In this document: piece by piece, positions 41,434-50,859 of the stretch | How the letters are laid out: each line of letters begins with the position of its first letter | How positions within the stretch are numbered: position 1 is the first letter of the stretch | IMG/VR virus record: IMGVR_UViG_3300044646_001257 | Span: 1 to 64,000 of that record | DNA from: a virus | Strand: one strand, 5' to 3' | DNA: 64,000 nt | Made by a program: the position numbers and the translations under genes | Notes under the pieces: generated by a model | What the model saw: the letters and a program-made list of their open reading frames with translations, nothing else | Database searches by the model: none | Told to the model about the DNA's origin: nothing

Positions 41434-44400
41434 TTAAATATATACTACCTTACTAAAGCCATTCTCTTTTTTTATTTCCACTTGGTTATCAACCATATCA
41501 CGCATTTGATCCAAATGACTGATCACCCAGATAAAATCAAATTGATGTTTCAAATAATTAAACAAAGCTCCCATTTGACCCAAATGATCACTATCAGCAC
41601 AACCAAATCCTTCATCAATACAAATAATATTTGGTCTTGGTAGATTACTAATATTAATCAACGAAACTCTGATAGCAAGTCCACTTACGAATTTTTCCAT
41701 TCCACTTGCCATTTCAAGTGGCCAACGTTTGTCTTCGTAAACGATATTGGTCATAATGTTTTTTCCATCAGTTTGAAGAGTAACTGTAAAATCTACTAAC
41801 TGTTGAAGAATATTATTAACTTCCTTTTCAATCTCAGGAAGAGTCTTGGTTATAATTTCATATGGAATTCCATCACGGCTAACTACATTTGTATAATGTT
41901 TGTAAGCTTCATAACTCGACTCTAATTCTTTTACCTTTTGCAATTGTTCAGTAACAGTTTTATACTGAACTTCTAACTTTCCTTTTTCAGTTAATGAGGA
42001 AAAAAGCTTGGAATTAATAGATTTAATATTAACGTCGATAGATTTAATCAAATCTTTCTGAGTGTTGATGTCAGACATCAACTTGTTATTATTCTCAATA
42101 ATATCTTTATTTGTATAAAAAGTTGAAATGTTATCTGTTACAGTCTTAAGTTTGGTTTGAATCTTAATAAGATCATTTTCCAACTTAAGAATGGTATTTG
42201 AAATAACACTCTTGCTTTTTTCAAAAGCAACTTTATCGTTATTTACTTTTTGACAACGTTTGAATTTTGTTTCAATGTCGCCATAACTCTCCAAAGATGA
42301 CTTTATTGTATTATACTCATCTACAATAACCTTGCTTTTGATTTTATCATTCTCCAATTCAGCTTTGACTTTTATTGCATCTTTTACGAATACATTGTTT
42401 ACGCAATATGAACAGTTAGGATCATATTTGTGATCTTCCAACTTTTTCAATTTGTCCATTTTATTTTTCACAACAAGCTTAAGATTATTTAATTCATTGG
42501 TCTTGTTATCAAAATTTTGTTTGGCAACTTTATAAAGATCATAATCACGATCAATATTTTCGCAGTCTGATATGGATGAAGACAGATTGGTAATATTTGT
42601 TTCTACATCAATTAGTTTATCTTTTTGAAGTTTAATATTAAGATTGGTTTCATTAATCTGACCTTCAAGTTCAATTTTGTTACTTTCCAATTTAACAATA
42701 TCAAAATCAAAACTTACAGTCTTAGTAATTTTATTGGATAATTCTAATAAGAGATTGTTATAAGAATCCTTTAACAATTCTTGATTTTTTACTTCTTCGT
42801 TAAACTCTTGAATCTTGGAATTAGTATAGTCTATACTGCCAGATACAGTTTCCAACTCTTGAATAAGTTGATCTTTACTTATATTCTTTAATAAAGTATT
42901 TGTTTCTTTAAACTTATCATTTGCGATAGTATATAATTGATCAAATACATCCAATCCCATAAACTGACACAATAAATCTTTTCTCTCAGTCTGTCCAAGA
43001 TCAATAAAAGACCCAGCTTTACTGTTTTGTACACTTAAAACAGTAAGAATAAAATCTTCATATGTACCAACGTAGTCGCGAATAATATCGTTTGTGCTTC
43101 TACGAGCTTCTCCGTTCAATGGAACTTCTTTGTCATTTTCTTTTTTGTAGAATTTGACTTCAACTTTGACATTGCCTTTCTTGTCTGCTTTACCTTCACG
43201 CTCAATAAAATAATCAACTCCATTTACCTCAAAATTAAACTTACAACGAAAGCTCATTTTTTGAGTATTAAGCACGTGTGATGCTTTGTAACCCTTACTG
43301 AACTTATCAAAAACACAGAATGCAAGCGCATCCATAATGCTTGATTTACCACTAGCATTTGGTGCAAAAAGTCCGATAGTGCCGTTTAGTTTAGCAAAAT
43401 CTATTATATTGCCTTCGCCATAACTAAACATATTGTCGAATTCAAATTTCTTTGGTTTCCAACGAATATTCTTTGGAGCTTTATCTTTTGGTATTTCTTT
43501 ATTAATGGTCTTATTTAGATCCTTGACCATTTCTATTAGATTCTTATCTACATTTTTTGATAACAATGTGTCTTCTACCAATTTGTTTTGGTAGTCAACA
43601 TCAAAAATGTTATGTACATCAAACACTTTTCCAGAGTTCAAAATTGTATCTTTTGATACATCGTCGGCACGAACATAGGTGGTTTCGATTAACGTAGATT
43701 TGGTTTTGATGTCATTTAAAATCTCCTTTACTTGTGAAGGAATGGACTCACGACAGATAACACGTAGTGTGGATTTCTTTGGGATGTTAGAAATATCCGT
43801 AATCAACTGACCCTTGTCAACTTCCACCGTATAATACCCATATTCATTTACTAGTTCGTAGTGTTTGAATAATTTACGTTTCAAGTCCCACATAATGAAA
43901 CCGTGGCCTTTAAGCTCCTCACCGTGGTTTTGTTGAATCATCGATCCCGCATATACAACAACTGGCAAAGATTCATTGTCATCATATTCTTGTAGAATTT
44001 GATGTTTGTGAATATCACCAAGCATAGCAATGTGATGTCCATCAAAAGTTTCATTGGTTACAGATCGGCTACTAACAGTGTACCCAACATCAGTAACAGC
44101 ATTATATACTGGTCCGTGAAACAAAGCAATGTGATGGTCTGTTTCATCACGATATTTCGATGGGATATTTTCGTACTTAATGTATTTTTCAGGGACATCC
44201 CAATCAAAAACACTAAAGTTATTAAACAAAATATTTTCATATCTATAAACATCTGTATTTCTGAGATAAAATAGATTAGGGTGATTCAAAGCATCCACAA
44301 TTGGTGTAATACAATCTAATCTAGATTTATTAGCCAATGTAGCATCGTGATTGCCAGCCGTTAAAATAACAGGAACTCTATCTGCGCAATTTTTTAGAAA

Positions 44401-44625
44401 ATCACTTCCAATTTTAACACATTCAGGACTTAAATCGGATTTATTATGAAACAAATCACCGGCTATAACCAAGATAGCATCCAGTGTTTTTGCTTTATCA
44501 AGGGCTTTATAAAGCTTTTCAAAAACCAAAGTATATTCGTCATGACGTTTTGTTAAACGAATATGAATATCCGCAATATGCACCACCGAATTAATTTTTT
44601 TATCTGTATTTTTTAATACAATCAT
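41434..44625 (-). CDS. 47-46: Fused gp47-gp46 (SbcD-SbcC / Mre11-Rad50) recombination protein
   Basis: The N-terminal 340 residues are an Mre11/SbcD nuclease with HIADIHI (Asp19, His21), AGDLFHN (Asp57), TAGNHD (Asn92, His93) and GDIHKH (203-208). The rest is Rad50/SbcC: Walker A APNASGKS (421-428), long coiled coils, a zinc hook CSYC (738-741), an ABC signature near residue 975 (ASGMEKFVSGLA) and Walker B ICIDEGFG near 1000. In T4 these are two genes, 47 and 46; here one 1063-residue chain carries both, with no stop or frameshift at the joint (about 345-395). The complex resects DNA ends for recombination-dependent replication. It overlaps the primase gene by 4 bases. Confidence 0.93.
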   Translation of the reverse strand: MIVLKNTDKKINSVVHIADIHIRLTKRHDEYTLVFEKLYKALDKAKTLDAILVIAGDLFHNKSDLSPECVKIGSDFLKNCADRVPVILTAGNHDATLANKSRLDCITPIVDALNHPNLFYLRNTDVYRYENILFNNFSVFDWDVPEKYIKYENIPSKYRDETDHHIALFHGPVYNAVTDVGYTVSSRSVTNETFDGHHIAMLGDIHKHQILQEYDDNESLPVVVYAGSMIQQNHGEELKGHGFIMWDLKRKLFKHYELVNEYGYYTVEVDKGQLITDISNIPKKSTLRVICRESIPSQVKEILNDIKTKSTLIETTYVRADDVSKDTILNSGKVFDVHNIFDVDYQNKLVEDTLLSKNVDKNLIEMVKDLNKTINKEIPKDKAPKNIRWKPKKFEFDNMFSYGEGNIIDFAKLNGTIGLFAPNASGKSSIMDALAFCVFDKFSKGYKASHVLNTQKMSFRCKFNFEVNGVDYFIEREGKADKKGNVKVEVKFYKKENDKEVPLNGEARRSTNDIIRDYVGTYEDFILTVLSVQNSKAGSFIDLGQTERKDLLCQFMGLDVFDQLYTIANDKFKETNTLLKNISKDQLIQELETVSGSIDYTNSKIQEFNEEVKNQELLKDSYNNLLLELSNKITKTVSFDFDIVKLESNKIELEGQINETNLNIKLQKDKLIDVETNITNLSSSISDCENIDRDYDLYKVAKQNFDNKTNELNNLKLVVKNKMDKLKKLEDHKYDPNCSYCVNNVFVKDAIKVKAELENDKIKSKVIVDEYNTIKSSLESYGDIETKFKRCQKVNNDKVAFEKSKSVISNTILKLENDLIKIQTKLKTVTDNISTFYTNKDIIENNNKLMSDINTQKDLIKSIDVNIKSINSKLFSSLTEKGKLEVQYKTVTEQLQKVKELESSYEAYKHYTNVVSRDGIPYEIITKTLPEIEKEVNNILQQLVDFTVTLQTDGKNIMTNIVYEDKRWPLEMASGMEKFVSGLAIRVSLINISNLPRPNIICIDEGFGCADSDHLGQMGALFNYLKHQFDFIWVISHLDQMRDMVDNQVEIKKENGFSKVVYI

Positions 44626-45533
44626 AATTTAACTGTTAATTTTAACTTATACAACAAGCTTTCATCCATTCTAACACAACTATCTATGGTTTGCCAAGTT
44701 TTTTTATGACCCAATTCATTTGGATCTTTGCCGTCAAGTCTTACCAAATATGTAGTTATATCATTTGCAATTAAAAATTCACAAATTTTCAAACTTGATG
44801 CCAATGCATCGTTGTCCAACAAAACATTTACTCTGGGTGGTTTGTTTTCTACCAATTTTAGTTTGAGTGATTTAGATAAAGTTTTGCCAAACAAAGGAAT
44901 AACATTATACTTTACAGACATAGCATCAAACACACCTTCTACCAAAGTTACTGGTTGATTAAAATCTGTATATAGTTCAAATCCTATAATATCTTTGCTA
45001 CCATCACACAATCTATATTTAAGATATCCGTCGTAAAACGATCTACCACAGTAAAAGTTGAGCTTTCCTTGACAATCATATGACGGCACAATGATTCTAT
45101 TGATAAAATTTCCACTGGTACAATACCCAATGTTATATCTAACTATATCTAAAGTAGATATATTACGGTTTAAACAGTAACTCAATGCGTGTTTATACTC
45201 AATATCATTATTTGGTTTACACAAAGGTTTAAACTCTTCAGGCAAACTTAATATCTTTTTTTCTTCTTTTACTACAACATTGGTTCGTTTGGGTCCATCT
45301 TTACACAGAATGTCATAATATTCTTTAGGAGCCTTTATCTTTTTTAATAGACTATGAAAACTTTTGCCACTAAACCCACATACCCAACATTGGTAAAATC
45401 CAGTTTTTGTATTGATGTTTAACTTACGTTTGTGATGACTGCAACTGGGACAAAAAACAAGAATTTCTTCACCGCCTTTTTGGATGTGAATTTTTTGCTT
45501 AAATAATCTTGATAATGTGTCAACTACAGTCAT
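44622..45533 (-). CDS. DNA primase (CHC2 zinc finger plus TOPRIM)
   Basis: The 303-residue protein has a zinc finger (CPSCSHH at residues 28-34 and CWVCGFSG at 49-56) and a TOPRIM domain with Glu199 and Asp203 in LVEGVFDAMS and Asp240/Asp242 in VLLDNDA. This is the plan of phage primases, comparable to T4 gp61 and bacterial DnaG, shortened and without a helicase-binding domain that I can see. It makes RNA primers for lagging-strand synthesis. It lies between the RuvC-like and gp47/46-like genes, in the recombination block. Confidence 0.88.
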   Translation of the reverse strand: MTVVDTLSRLFKQKIHIQKGGEEILVFCPSCSHHKRKLNINTKTGFYQCWVCGFSGKSFHSLLKKIKAPKEYYDILCKDGPKRTNVVVKEEKKILSLPEEFKPLCKPNNDIEYKHALSYCLNRNISTLDIVRYNIGYCTSGNFINRIIVPSYDCQGKLNFYCGRSFYDGYLKYRLCDGSKDIIGFELYTDFNQPVTLVEGVFDAMSVKYNVIPLFGKTLSKSLKLKLVENKPPRVNVLLDNDALASSLKICEFLIANDITTYLVRLDGKDPNELGHKKTWQTIDSCVRMDESLLYKLKLTVKL

Positions 45534-45562
45534 TTAGATTAGTATAACACCTAAATTTGAAA

Positions 45563-46075
45563 TCACAACTTTTTATATAATGAGCAGACTATACCATCGT
45601 ACATATCACCGTTTCTTTCGTCCCAATTACCTTTTTTATTAAGAACCGCAAACTTAACTACATCTGGACAAAGTGATTCTAATTCTGATTTTACAAAATC
45701 TTTGGATTTTACACCTTTAATTCTACATTTGCCAAACAACTGTTTGCGCATAGTGTTAACTGATAATAACTCTACCTTGACCTTGAAGTGTTCTTCAATA
45801 ATATATGCAAAGACAGCATTATGTCTGGCTAATGTAATGATGACTTGTTGACTGGTAAATCCACCCGCAAATCCGCTTAAAGCGGCTTCTAAGTTAATAG
45901 TAGCGACATCTTTGATTAAAGGATTTTTTTCCAATTCTGATATAACAAAAAAGGTTTTTTCTTTAGTAGTTTCGAGTTTTTTTGTGTCAATATAACCAGC
46001 GTCCAAGACTTTTCCGTCTCTACTAAACGCCCAACCTGTAACTGATGTGGATGAATCTAAACCTAATATAACCAT
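45563..46075 (-). CDS. RuvC-like Holliday junction resolvase
   Basis: The 170-residue protein has the RuvC/RNase H-like acidic set: Asp7 in MVILGLDSSTSVTGWAF, Glu63 in INLEAALSG, and Asp157/Asp160 near the C-terminus (NGDMYDGIVCSLY). It should cut Holliday junctions formed during recombination-dependent replication and clear branches before packaging. T4 uses a different enzyme, endonuclease VII (gp49), for this, so a RuvC-type resolvase is a notable replacement. It precedes the primase gene by 29 bases. Confidence 0.82.
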   Translation of the reverse strand: MVILGLDSSTSVTGWAFSRDGKVLDAGYIDTKKLETTKEKTFFVISELEKNPLIKDVATINLEAALSGFAGGFTSQQVIITLARHNAVFAYIIEEHFKVKVELLSVNTMRKQLFGKCRIKGVKSKDFVKSELESLCPDVVKFAVLNKKGNWDERNGDMYDGIVCSLYKKL

Positions 46076-46087
46076 TTAAAATACATA

Positions 46088-46396
46088 TCAACGAAAATAT
46101 CGTTTCGTATTAAATCCTGGCAAAGTGTCGGAGTAATTCAACGCTTCTGTATTAAAATTTGCTTCTTGATTGTCGATTGATGTAAGAAATCCTGGATTAA
46201 CTGTATATTTGCGAGATTTTTGTGAATAACCCATTTCTCCTTGTAGTCCATCTAACATAGTACCTCCAGGTATAAATCTTGTAGCTTTATATGCATTAAA
46301 CGCACCGCCAGCTTTTTGTTTGGCTAGAAATCTAGCTTCTAAGCTTGTCTTTAATGATTCACGGTCTATTACTTTTGCGTCTGGTGATGTTGCCAT
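46088..46396 (-). CDS. Uncharacterised small protein
   Basis: The 102-residue protein has a charged helix (DRESLKTSLEARFLAKQK) followed by a Gly/Asn-rich half (FIPGGTMLDGLQGEMGYSQK). No domain or membrane segment is recognised. It lies between the FG-GAP tail protein and the RuvC-like gene, and its upstream ATATTTATT motif could drive it together with the resolvase, primase and recombinase. Confidence 0.55.
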   Translation of the reverse strand: MATSPDAKVIDRESLKTSLEARFLAKQKAGGAFNAYKATRFIPGGTMLDGLQGEMGYSQKSRKYTVNPGFLTSIDNQEANFNTEALNYSDTLPGFNTKRYFR

Positions 46397-46414
46397 ATGT
46401 TTGTTCTATTTTAT

Positions 46415-46423
46415 AATAAATAT
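46415..46423 (-). promoter_or_regulatory. Putative late promoter motif (ATATTTATT)
   Basis: A one-base variant on the minus strand, 18 bases before the ATG at 46396 and directly after the stop of the FG-GAP protein gene. Confidence 0.45.
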
Positions 46424-46425
46424 AA

Positions 46426-49002
46426 TTAAGTGTCCCATTTAACAGAAATATTTATTGGAATTTCCCCAGTATTTTTAATTGGTTGTGCCAATTTAGCAAC
46501 CGCAACCAAATCACATCCACTATACAATCCCACAGTTGTTATGTACGGTGCCAAATAAGATCCAGTTGGATCTATAGAAGAACTATATTGATACTTGAAA
46601 AAGTCTTGTTTTACGTAATTTTTAATTGACTTGCCTGTTTGATTATCTAAAAATCTAATAATGTCGTCGTAATTATTACGATTGCTTAGTGTATTCAAAA
46701 AAGACTTGTAGTTTGTGAAATTCAACTTATTGATGAAATATTTCCACATCATTTTACCATCGTAAATGTCTACTTTTCCATCGTTATCAACGTCTAGATT
46801 TTTCTCAGCCAATATGTTTTTCAATTCAGGAGTTAACAAATTGGTATTATAGTTTAAATATGATGATGTATAAAATCCAAAAATATTTTGTTCAACGTCA
46901 TTTGAAATCATATTTAAATACCATTTTTCAGAACCTGGTGACACATTTTTGTAGTTTATATATCTTAAAATTATATCCAAATTTTCAAAGTTAAAATTGC
47001 TCTTATTAATTACACAATAATTTATAAGCGATGAAGTTGTAGCAGTTGGATTCGTTGATATATTAAACTCTCCTGGCAATATAGTACACACATATTGTTT
47101 TTCGTAAGTGGTTATGAGTGTCTTATAATCCATATACAACGATGAATAATCTGGATCTATAGGATCTCTTGTCAACAAATTCAAAACGCTACCTGTATTG
47201 TTAATTACCAAACTATTATTGTTATAAAATATATTGCCTACAGGATAATTTGTTTTCAAATCTAAGCTGTCATAAATATAAGCTTTACCAACGATGTCTG
47301 AATATGAATCAGATTCCATTTGTAGTGCAATTTTTGTAACGACACTGCCACTTCCATATACTGTATCCTCTATTTGAAAATATACAACATCGGATGTTTC
47401 AGTGCAATTTTCTGGGCTGAATGAAGATGTATTTACATAACTAGGATCATCATAACTTCCAGACTCAGTTATTAAAGGAACACTTAAATACAAATCTTCA
47501 TTTAGTGGAATAGGAGACCCCACCACTAAATTAGGATCTGATAAAGCAACGGAGTATCCAAAAGCACTAAATGGTTTATTGTACTCTTTTCTTTTAGCAA
47601 TTGGATCTGTAGTAATTTGAGTTACGATTGAATTACTTACATTATAATACAAACATTGTCCACAATAACTTGATTCACCGTAATCATTTACATCATAAAA
47701 CTTATCATAGTATTTGATTGAGCTAGATATATAAAGAGAACTGAATGGAAAATATGGTTTGGGAGATCCAATCAATACTTTATTATTGTGTGTAGAAACT
47801 GAATAACCCATCATATTATCTTTGAAGGTTATTTCATCACCATAAATCTTTTTAATAAACAAATATTGATTTGATCCTGTTGGACACAAACCATTTTCGT
47901 AAATATAAGTTGCACCTCTTTGTCTTAAAACATTAGATCCTGAATATTCGTAGTATAAAAGATCATTTGGTGATCCTATTGCTAATACGTTTTTATGTAA
48001 AGATACAGAATATCCGAATCTGTTATTTTTCTGTGCAGCAGATAAACTTCCTGAAGGATATAAATCAAATTCAAATCCTTCCAACTTTAAGTATTCAGAT
48101 CCTGTTATGTTTTGAAACCTTTGTGAAATTCTCCATCCACCTGATCCAGATGTGAATAAAAACACTTTACTAGCTGACACTTGATTACATCCGACCACCA
48201 ATTTATCTTCAGCATATTTGTCTATACAAACACTAAATCCAAATGAAGATTGATATGGATCAGATACAACACTGCTGCTTAGTTTTTGTACCAAATTATA
48301 ACTGTTGTTTACATTCTTAAAAACATAAACACATCCTCGGCCGTTATTATAACCTGGAGCACCAACCGCTAAATAATTATTTGATATACTGACTGATTTA
48401 CCAAACTGTATATTGCTTGACGATGTTAAATAAGCGATAGGCGTTGAACTTATTTCGTATGTACTTGTAGATTCTTTTGTATATTCTGTGGATTTTGACT
48501 GGATGCTTCCACTTTCATATACATAGTTGGGATCTATTTCGTATATGTTTACTTGGTTTTGAGTAAAAAAGTTTCTGTTGTCTATACTCTGTGTAAAAGA
48601 AACATCGCTTGCTGCTAGAAAATAATCACATACATCAAGTGCTTCGCCGTATTTGCTTTGATAAACAAACTTTGTGGAGTTTTCAATTGTTAAATAACTA
48701 CAAGATGCATCTGTATTTGGCAAACTACCACTATTAGCAATTAAAGAACTTGTATTAACTGTACTGCTACTTTGTTCGGTGTAATATGGTGTTAGTAAAT
48801 TTTCATTTTCATTAAACAAAGTTTTTATTACTTCATAATTTGATTGAAACTGATTTTTACGAATCAAAAATATTTGTCCTCTACGAGAAAATCCTTCCGC
48901 ATATTGCCAATTTTTAGTTGGTGGATTTCCTATTGCTATTATGTTACCATTCGTAGCAACAGAGGTACCATATCTTTCGTTATATATGTTAATTAAACTC
49001 AT
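46426..49002 (-). CDS. Tail protein with FG-GAP beta-propeller and EF-hand-like loop
   Basis: The 858-residue protein contains repeated FG-GAP units of an integrin-type beta-propeller: YGTSVATNGNIIAIGNPP at the start, FGKSVSISNNYLAVGAPG, FGFSVCIDKYAEDKLVVG, FGYSVSLHKNVLAIGSPN, MGYSVSTHNNKVLIGSPK and FGYSVALSDPNLVVGSP. A calcium-loop motif DVDNDGKVDIYDG lies near residue 745. The last 40 residues (YITTVGLYSGCDLVAVAKLA) are shared with the C-terminus of the protein at 49739-50857. It sits in the tail/baseplate cluster and could be an adhesin-like component; integrin-type propellers bind protein or glycan ligands. Function is inferred. Confidence 0.75.
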   Translation of the reverse strand: MSLINIYNERYGTSVATNGNIIAIGNPPTKNWQYAEGFSRRGQIFLIRKNQFQSNYEVIKTLFNENENLLTPYYTEQSSSTVNTSSLIANSGSLPNTDASCSYLTIENSTKFVYQSKYGEALDVCDYFLAASDVSFTQSIDNRNFFTQNQVNIYEIDPNYVYESGSIQSKSTEYTKESTSTYEISSTPIAYLTSSSNIQFGKSVSISNNYLAVGAPGYNNGRGCVYVFKNVNNSYNLVQKLSSSVVSDPYQSSFGFSVCIDKYAEDKLVVGCNQVSASKVFLFTSGSGGWRISQRFQNITGSEYLKLEGFEFDLYPSGSLSAAQKNNRFGYSVSLHKNVLAIGSPNDLLYYEYSGSNVLRQRGATYIYENGLCPTGSNQYLFIKKIYGDEITFKDNMMGYSVSTHNNKVLIGSPKPYFPFSSLYISSSIKYYDKFYDVNDYGESSYCGQCLYYNVSNSIVTQITTDPIAKRKEYNKPFSAFGYSVALSDPNLVVGSPIPLNEDLYLSVPLITESGSYDDPSYVNTSSFSPENCTETSDVVYFQIEDTVYGSGSVVTKIALQMESDSYSDIVGKAYIYDSLDLKTNYPVGNIFYNNNSLVINNTGSVLNLLTRDPIDPDYSSLYMDYKTLITTYEKQYVCTILPGEFNISTNPTATTSSLINYCVINKSNFNFENLDIILRYINYKNVSPGSEKWYLNMISNDVEQNIFGFYTSSYLNYNTNLLTPELKNILAEKNLDVDNDGKVDIYDGKMMWKYFINKLNFTNYKSFLNTLSNRNNYDDIIRFLDNQTGKSIKNYVKQDFFKYQYSSSIDPTGSYLAPYITTVGLYSGCDLVAVAKLAQPIKNTGEIPINISVKWDT

Positions 49003-49003
49003 A

Positions 49004-49702
49004 CTATGTATTCAATAAATAATAACCCAAACCATAAGTACCACGGTTTTCTACAGTATCTTTACTCCCAGTCGTAAATTCATAACTATTAATGTAATAA
49101 GTACCGCCTAGTATTAAGTTGTGATTTCCGTCATCTTCTATATTTGAAACTATATCGCCGGATTGATTGTATATTACCACAGAATTTCTTTTTATGCCAT
49201 CGCCTGTCTGAGAAACAGACAATTTATATAAAGAAAAATCATTTGTCAAATCTAGTTTAGTTCTTTGATTGTCGTAATCATCAAATCCAAAGATATTATA
49301 ACTGTTATTATAGTCGTTATAATACATCTTATCTACGGTATTATAAACCTGACCTTTATACGTACCATTAACATTTACAGGATTGACAACAGGATTCCAT
49401 TTAGCATTTGAAGATGGATAGAAAACAGAACTGGAATTTACATATTTACCCACTGAAAAATCTATCTGGGAAGCTTCTTCAAATTGAGTCATCGCTAAAT
49501 ATATATCATCAAAATAAACACCTTCACAACTTCCAGATTTATTATTGTCACAAGAAAAATAGGATAGTTGTATTGGAAATACACTATCATCTGTGTCGTC
49601 TGTACCAGATAAAAGATTATTTAAAACGTTATTAAACGTCTTTTCTTTAGAAACAGTAAATCTAGTAACTAATACGTCTTGAGTTTTAAAAAATTTGATC
49701 AT
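49004..49702 (-). CDS. Uncharacterised tail/baseplate protein
   Basis: The 232-residue protein is Asn/Tyr/Ser/Asp-rich and beta-like (SYNIFGFDDYDNQRTKLDL, VVIYNQSGDIVSNIEDDG), the composition of the neighbouring structural proteins. A CDNNKSGSC stretch near residue 52 is the only cysteine pair. It lies 1 base from the FG-GAP gene and follows a CTATTTATA motif. No family is recognised; a structural tail role is inferred from context. Confidence 0.6.
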   Translation of the reverse strand: MIKFFKTQDVLVTRFTVSKEKTFNNVLNNLLSGTDDTDDSVFPIQLSYFSCDNNKSGSCEGVYFDDIYLAMTQFEEASQIDFSVGKYVNSSSVFYPSSNAKWNPVVNPVNVNGTYKGQVYNTVDKMYYNDYNNSYNIFGFDDYDNQRTKLDLTNDFSLYKLSVSQTGDGIKRNSVVIYNQSGDIVSNIEDDGNHNLILGGTYYINSYEFTTGSKDTVENRGTYGLGYYLLNT

Positions 49703-49707
49703 TCTAT

Positions 49708-49716
49708 TATAAATAG
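49708..49716 (-). promoter_or_regulatory. Putative late promoter motif (CTATTTATA)
   Basis: A one-base variant of the motif on the minus strand ending 5 bases before the ATG at 49702. Confidence 0.45.
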
Positions 49717-49738
49717 AATAAAAACAAACTATTATAGA

Positions 49739-50857
49739 TTAGAAATCTATTCTCACCTTAATTAGTAACTCATTATCAAATGATTTCATCGTTGGTTGAC
49801 TAATTTTACCAATTGCTAACAGTTCATTATTATCATTATACAAACCAACTGAAGTAATATAGGTTCGTGGATTATTAATTAAATCTTGATAGATAATAGT
49901 TCCTTTAGTCAAGCCATCTTTACCATCTGAAACAAAAGTTGGATTGTTACTATAGTTAAACTCTTTGTTCTTCACACGAACGAAATAATTTGTAGATGGC
50001 ACAAATTCAGACTTTCTCACGCCCATCGTTAAATTAGATCTTCTGATTGCGTTATAAAAATCTCTGGTCCATACTTTCCAATATCCACTTCGATTTGTAG
50101 AAGTTACACTATTGGAATAGTTAGCGCGATTCAAAATCTGTTGTCCTGCGGTAATACCCACGTATTTATCTAGATTTATAGCATTAAACACTATAACTCC
50201 ATTTGATGGATAAACCAATCCTATTCCGGCATATACTGGAGATCCATTCTTTAAATAAGGAGTAGCAATACCATTTACAATTGATCCAGAGATCAAATTG
50301 TATGAGTTCTGTTGTTTATTCACTACTTGAGAATCATCAATAAAGGTAAATTTCTTAGGTGCGATTGAGCCACTAAATGTAATTTGTATTTGGCCTGGGT
50401 CAATTTGATCCTTGAATTTATCAGCGGCATAGCTAATTACATAAATTGCTTGGCTTTCAACAGTTTTATCGACGCTTCCAGATGCGAAGGTAAACAAATT
50501 GTCGCCTGGTTGTAAAAGTGTGTTTTTGTATTGAGAGTAAATGACCTTAGTTTCATTGGTCAATACAGGAGTTGAGTAAGTCGTAACGTCAAAACGAGAA
50601 CTTCCACTATTAGCATAGTCACCATATGCAACATCAAAGTATAAGTCTCCGCCAGAATAAATATCTAAATAATACTGACCGTTTCTTACATCGTATGGAC
50701 TGGAGCCAGTGAGTTGATTAGCTTGACCAGTAACACCTGATTGTGTCACAAACGTAGATTGACTAACAAATAAACTACCAGTTCCGAATAAACCAGAAGA
50801 TACTTGATTAATTCTACCTACTACGATGTCATCGTTATTAAATTTACTAAATATCAT
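49739..50857 (-). CDS. Baseplate/tail structural protein
   Basis: The 372-residue protein is beta-rich with many Ser, Gly and Tyr residues (SSGLFGTGSLFVSQSTFVTQ at the start). The last 45 residues (TYITSVGLYNDNNELLAIGK, then ISQP and a strand) match the end of the FG-GAP protein and are typical of the C-terminus of baseplate-associated proteins in T4-like marine phages. It is 2 bases from the gene before. The exact T4 counterpart is unclear. Confidence 0.6.
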   Translation of the reverse strand: MIFSKFNNDDIVVGRINQVSSGLFGTGSLFVSQSTFVTQSGVTGQANQLTGSSPYDVRNGQYYLDIYSGGDLYFDVAYGDYANSGSSRFDVTTYSTPVLTNETKVIYSQYKNTLLQPGDNLFTFASGSVDKTVESQAIYVISYAADKFKDQIDPGQIQITFSGSIAPKKFTFIDDSQVVNKQQNSYNLISGSIVNGIATPYLKNGSPVYAGIGLVYPSNGVIVFNAINLDKYVGITAGQQILNRANYSNSVTSTNRSGYWKVWTRDFYNAIRRSNLTMGVRKSEFVPSTNYFVRVKNKEFNYSNNPTFVSDGKDGLTKGTIIYQDLINNPRTYITSVGLYNDNNELLAIGKISQPTMKSFDNELLIKVRIDF

Positions 50858-50859
50858 AA

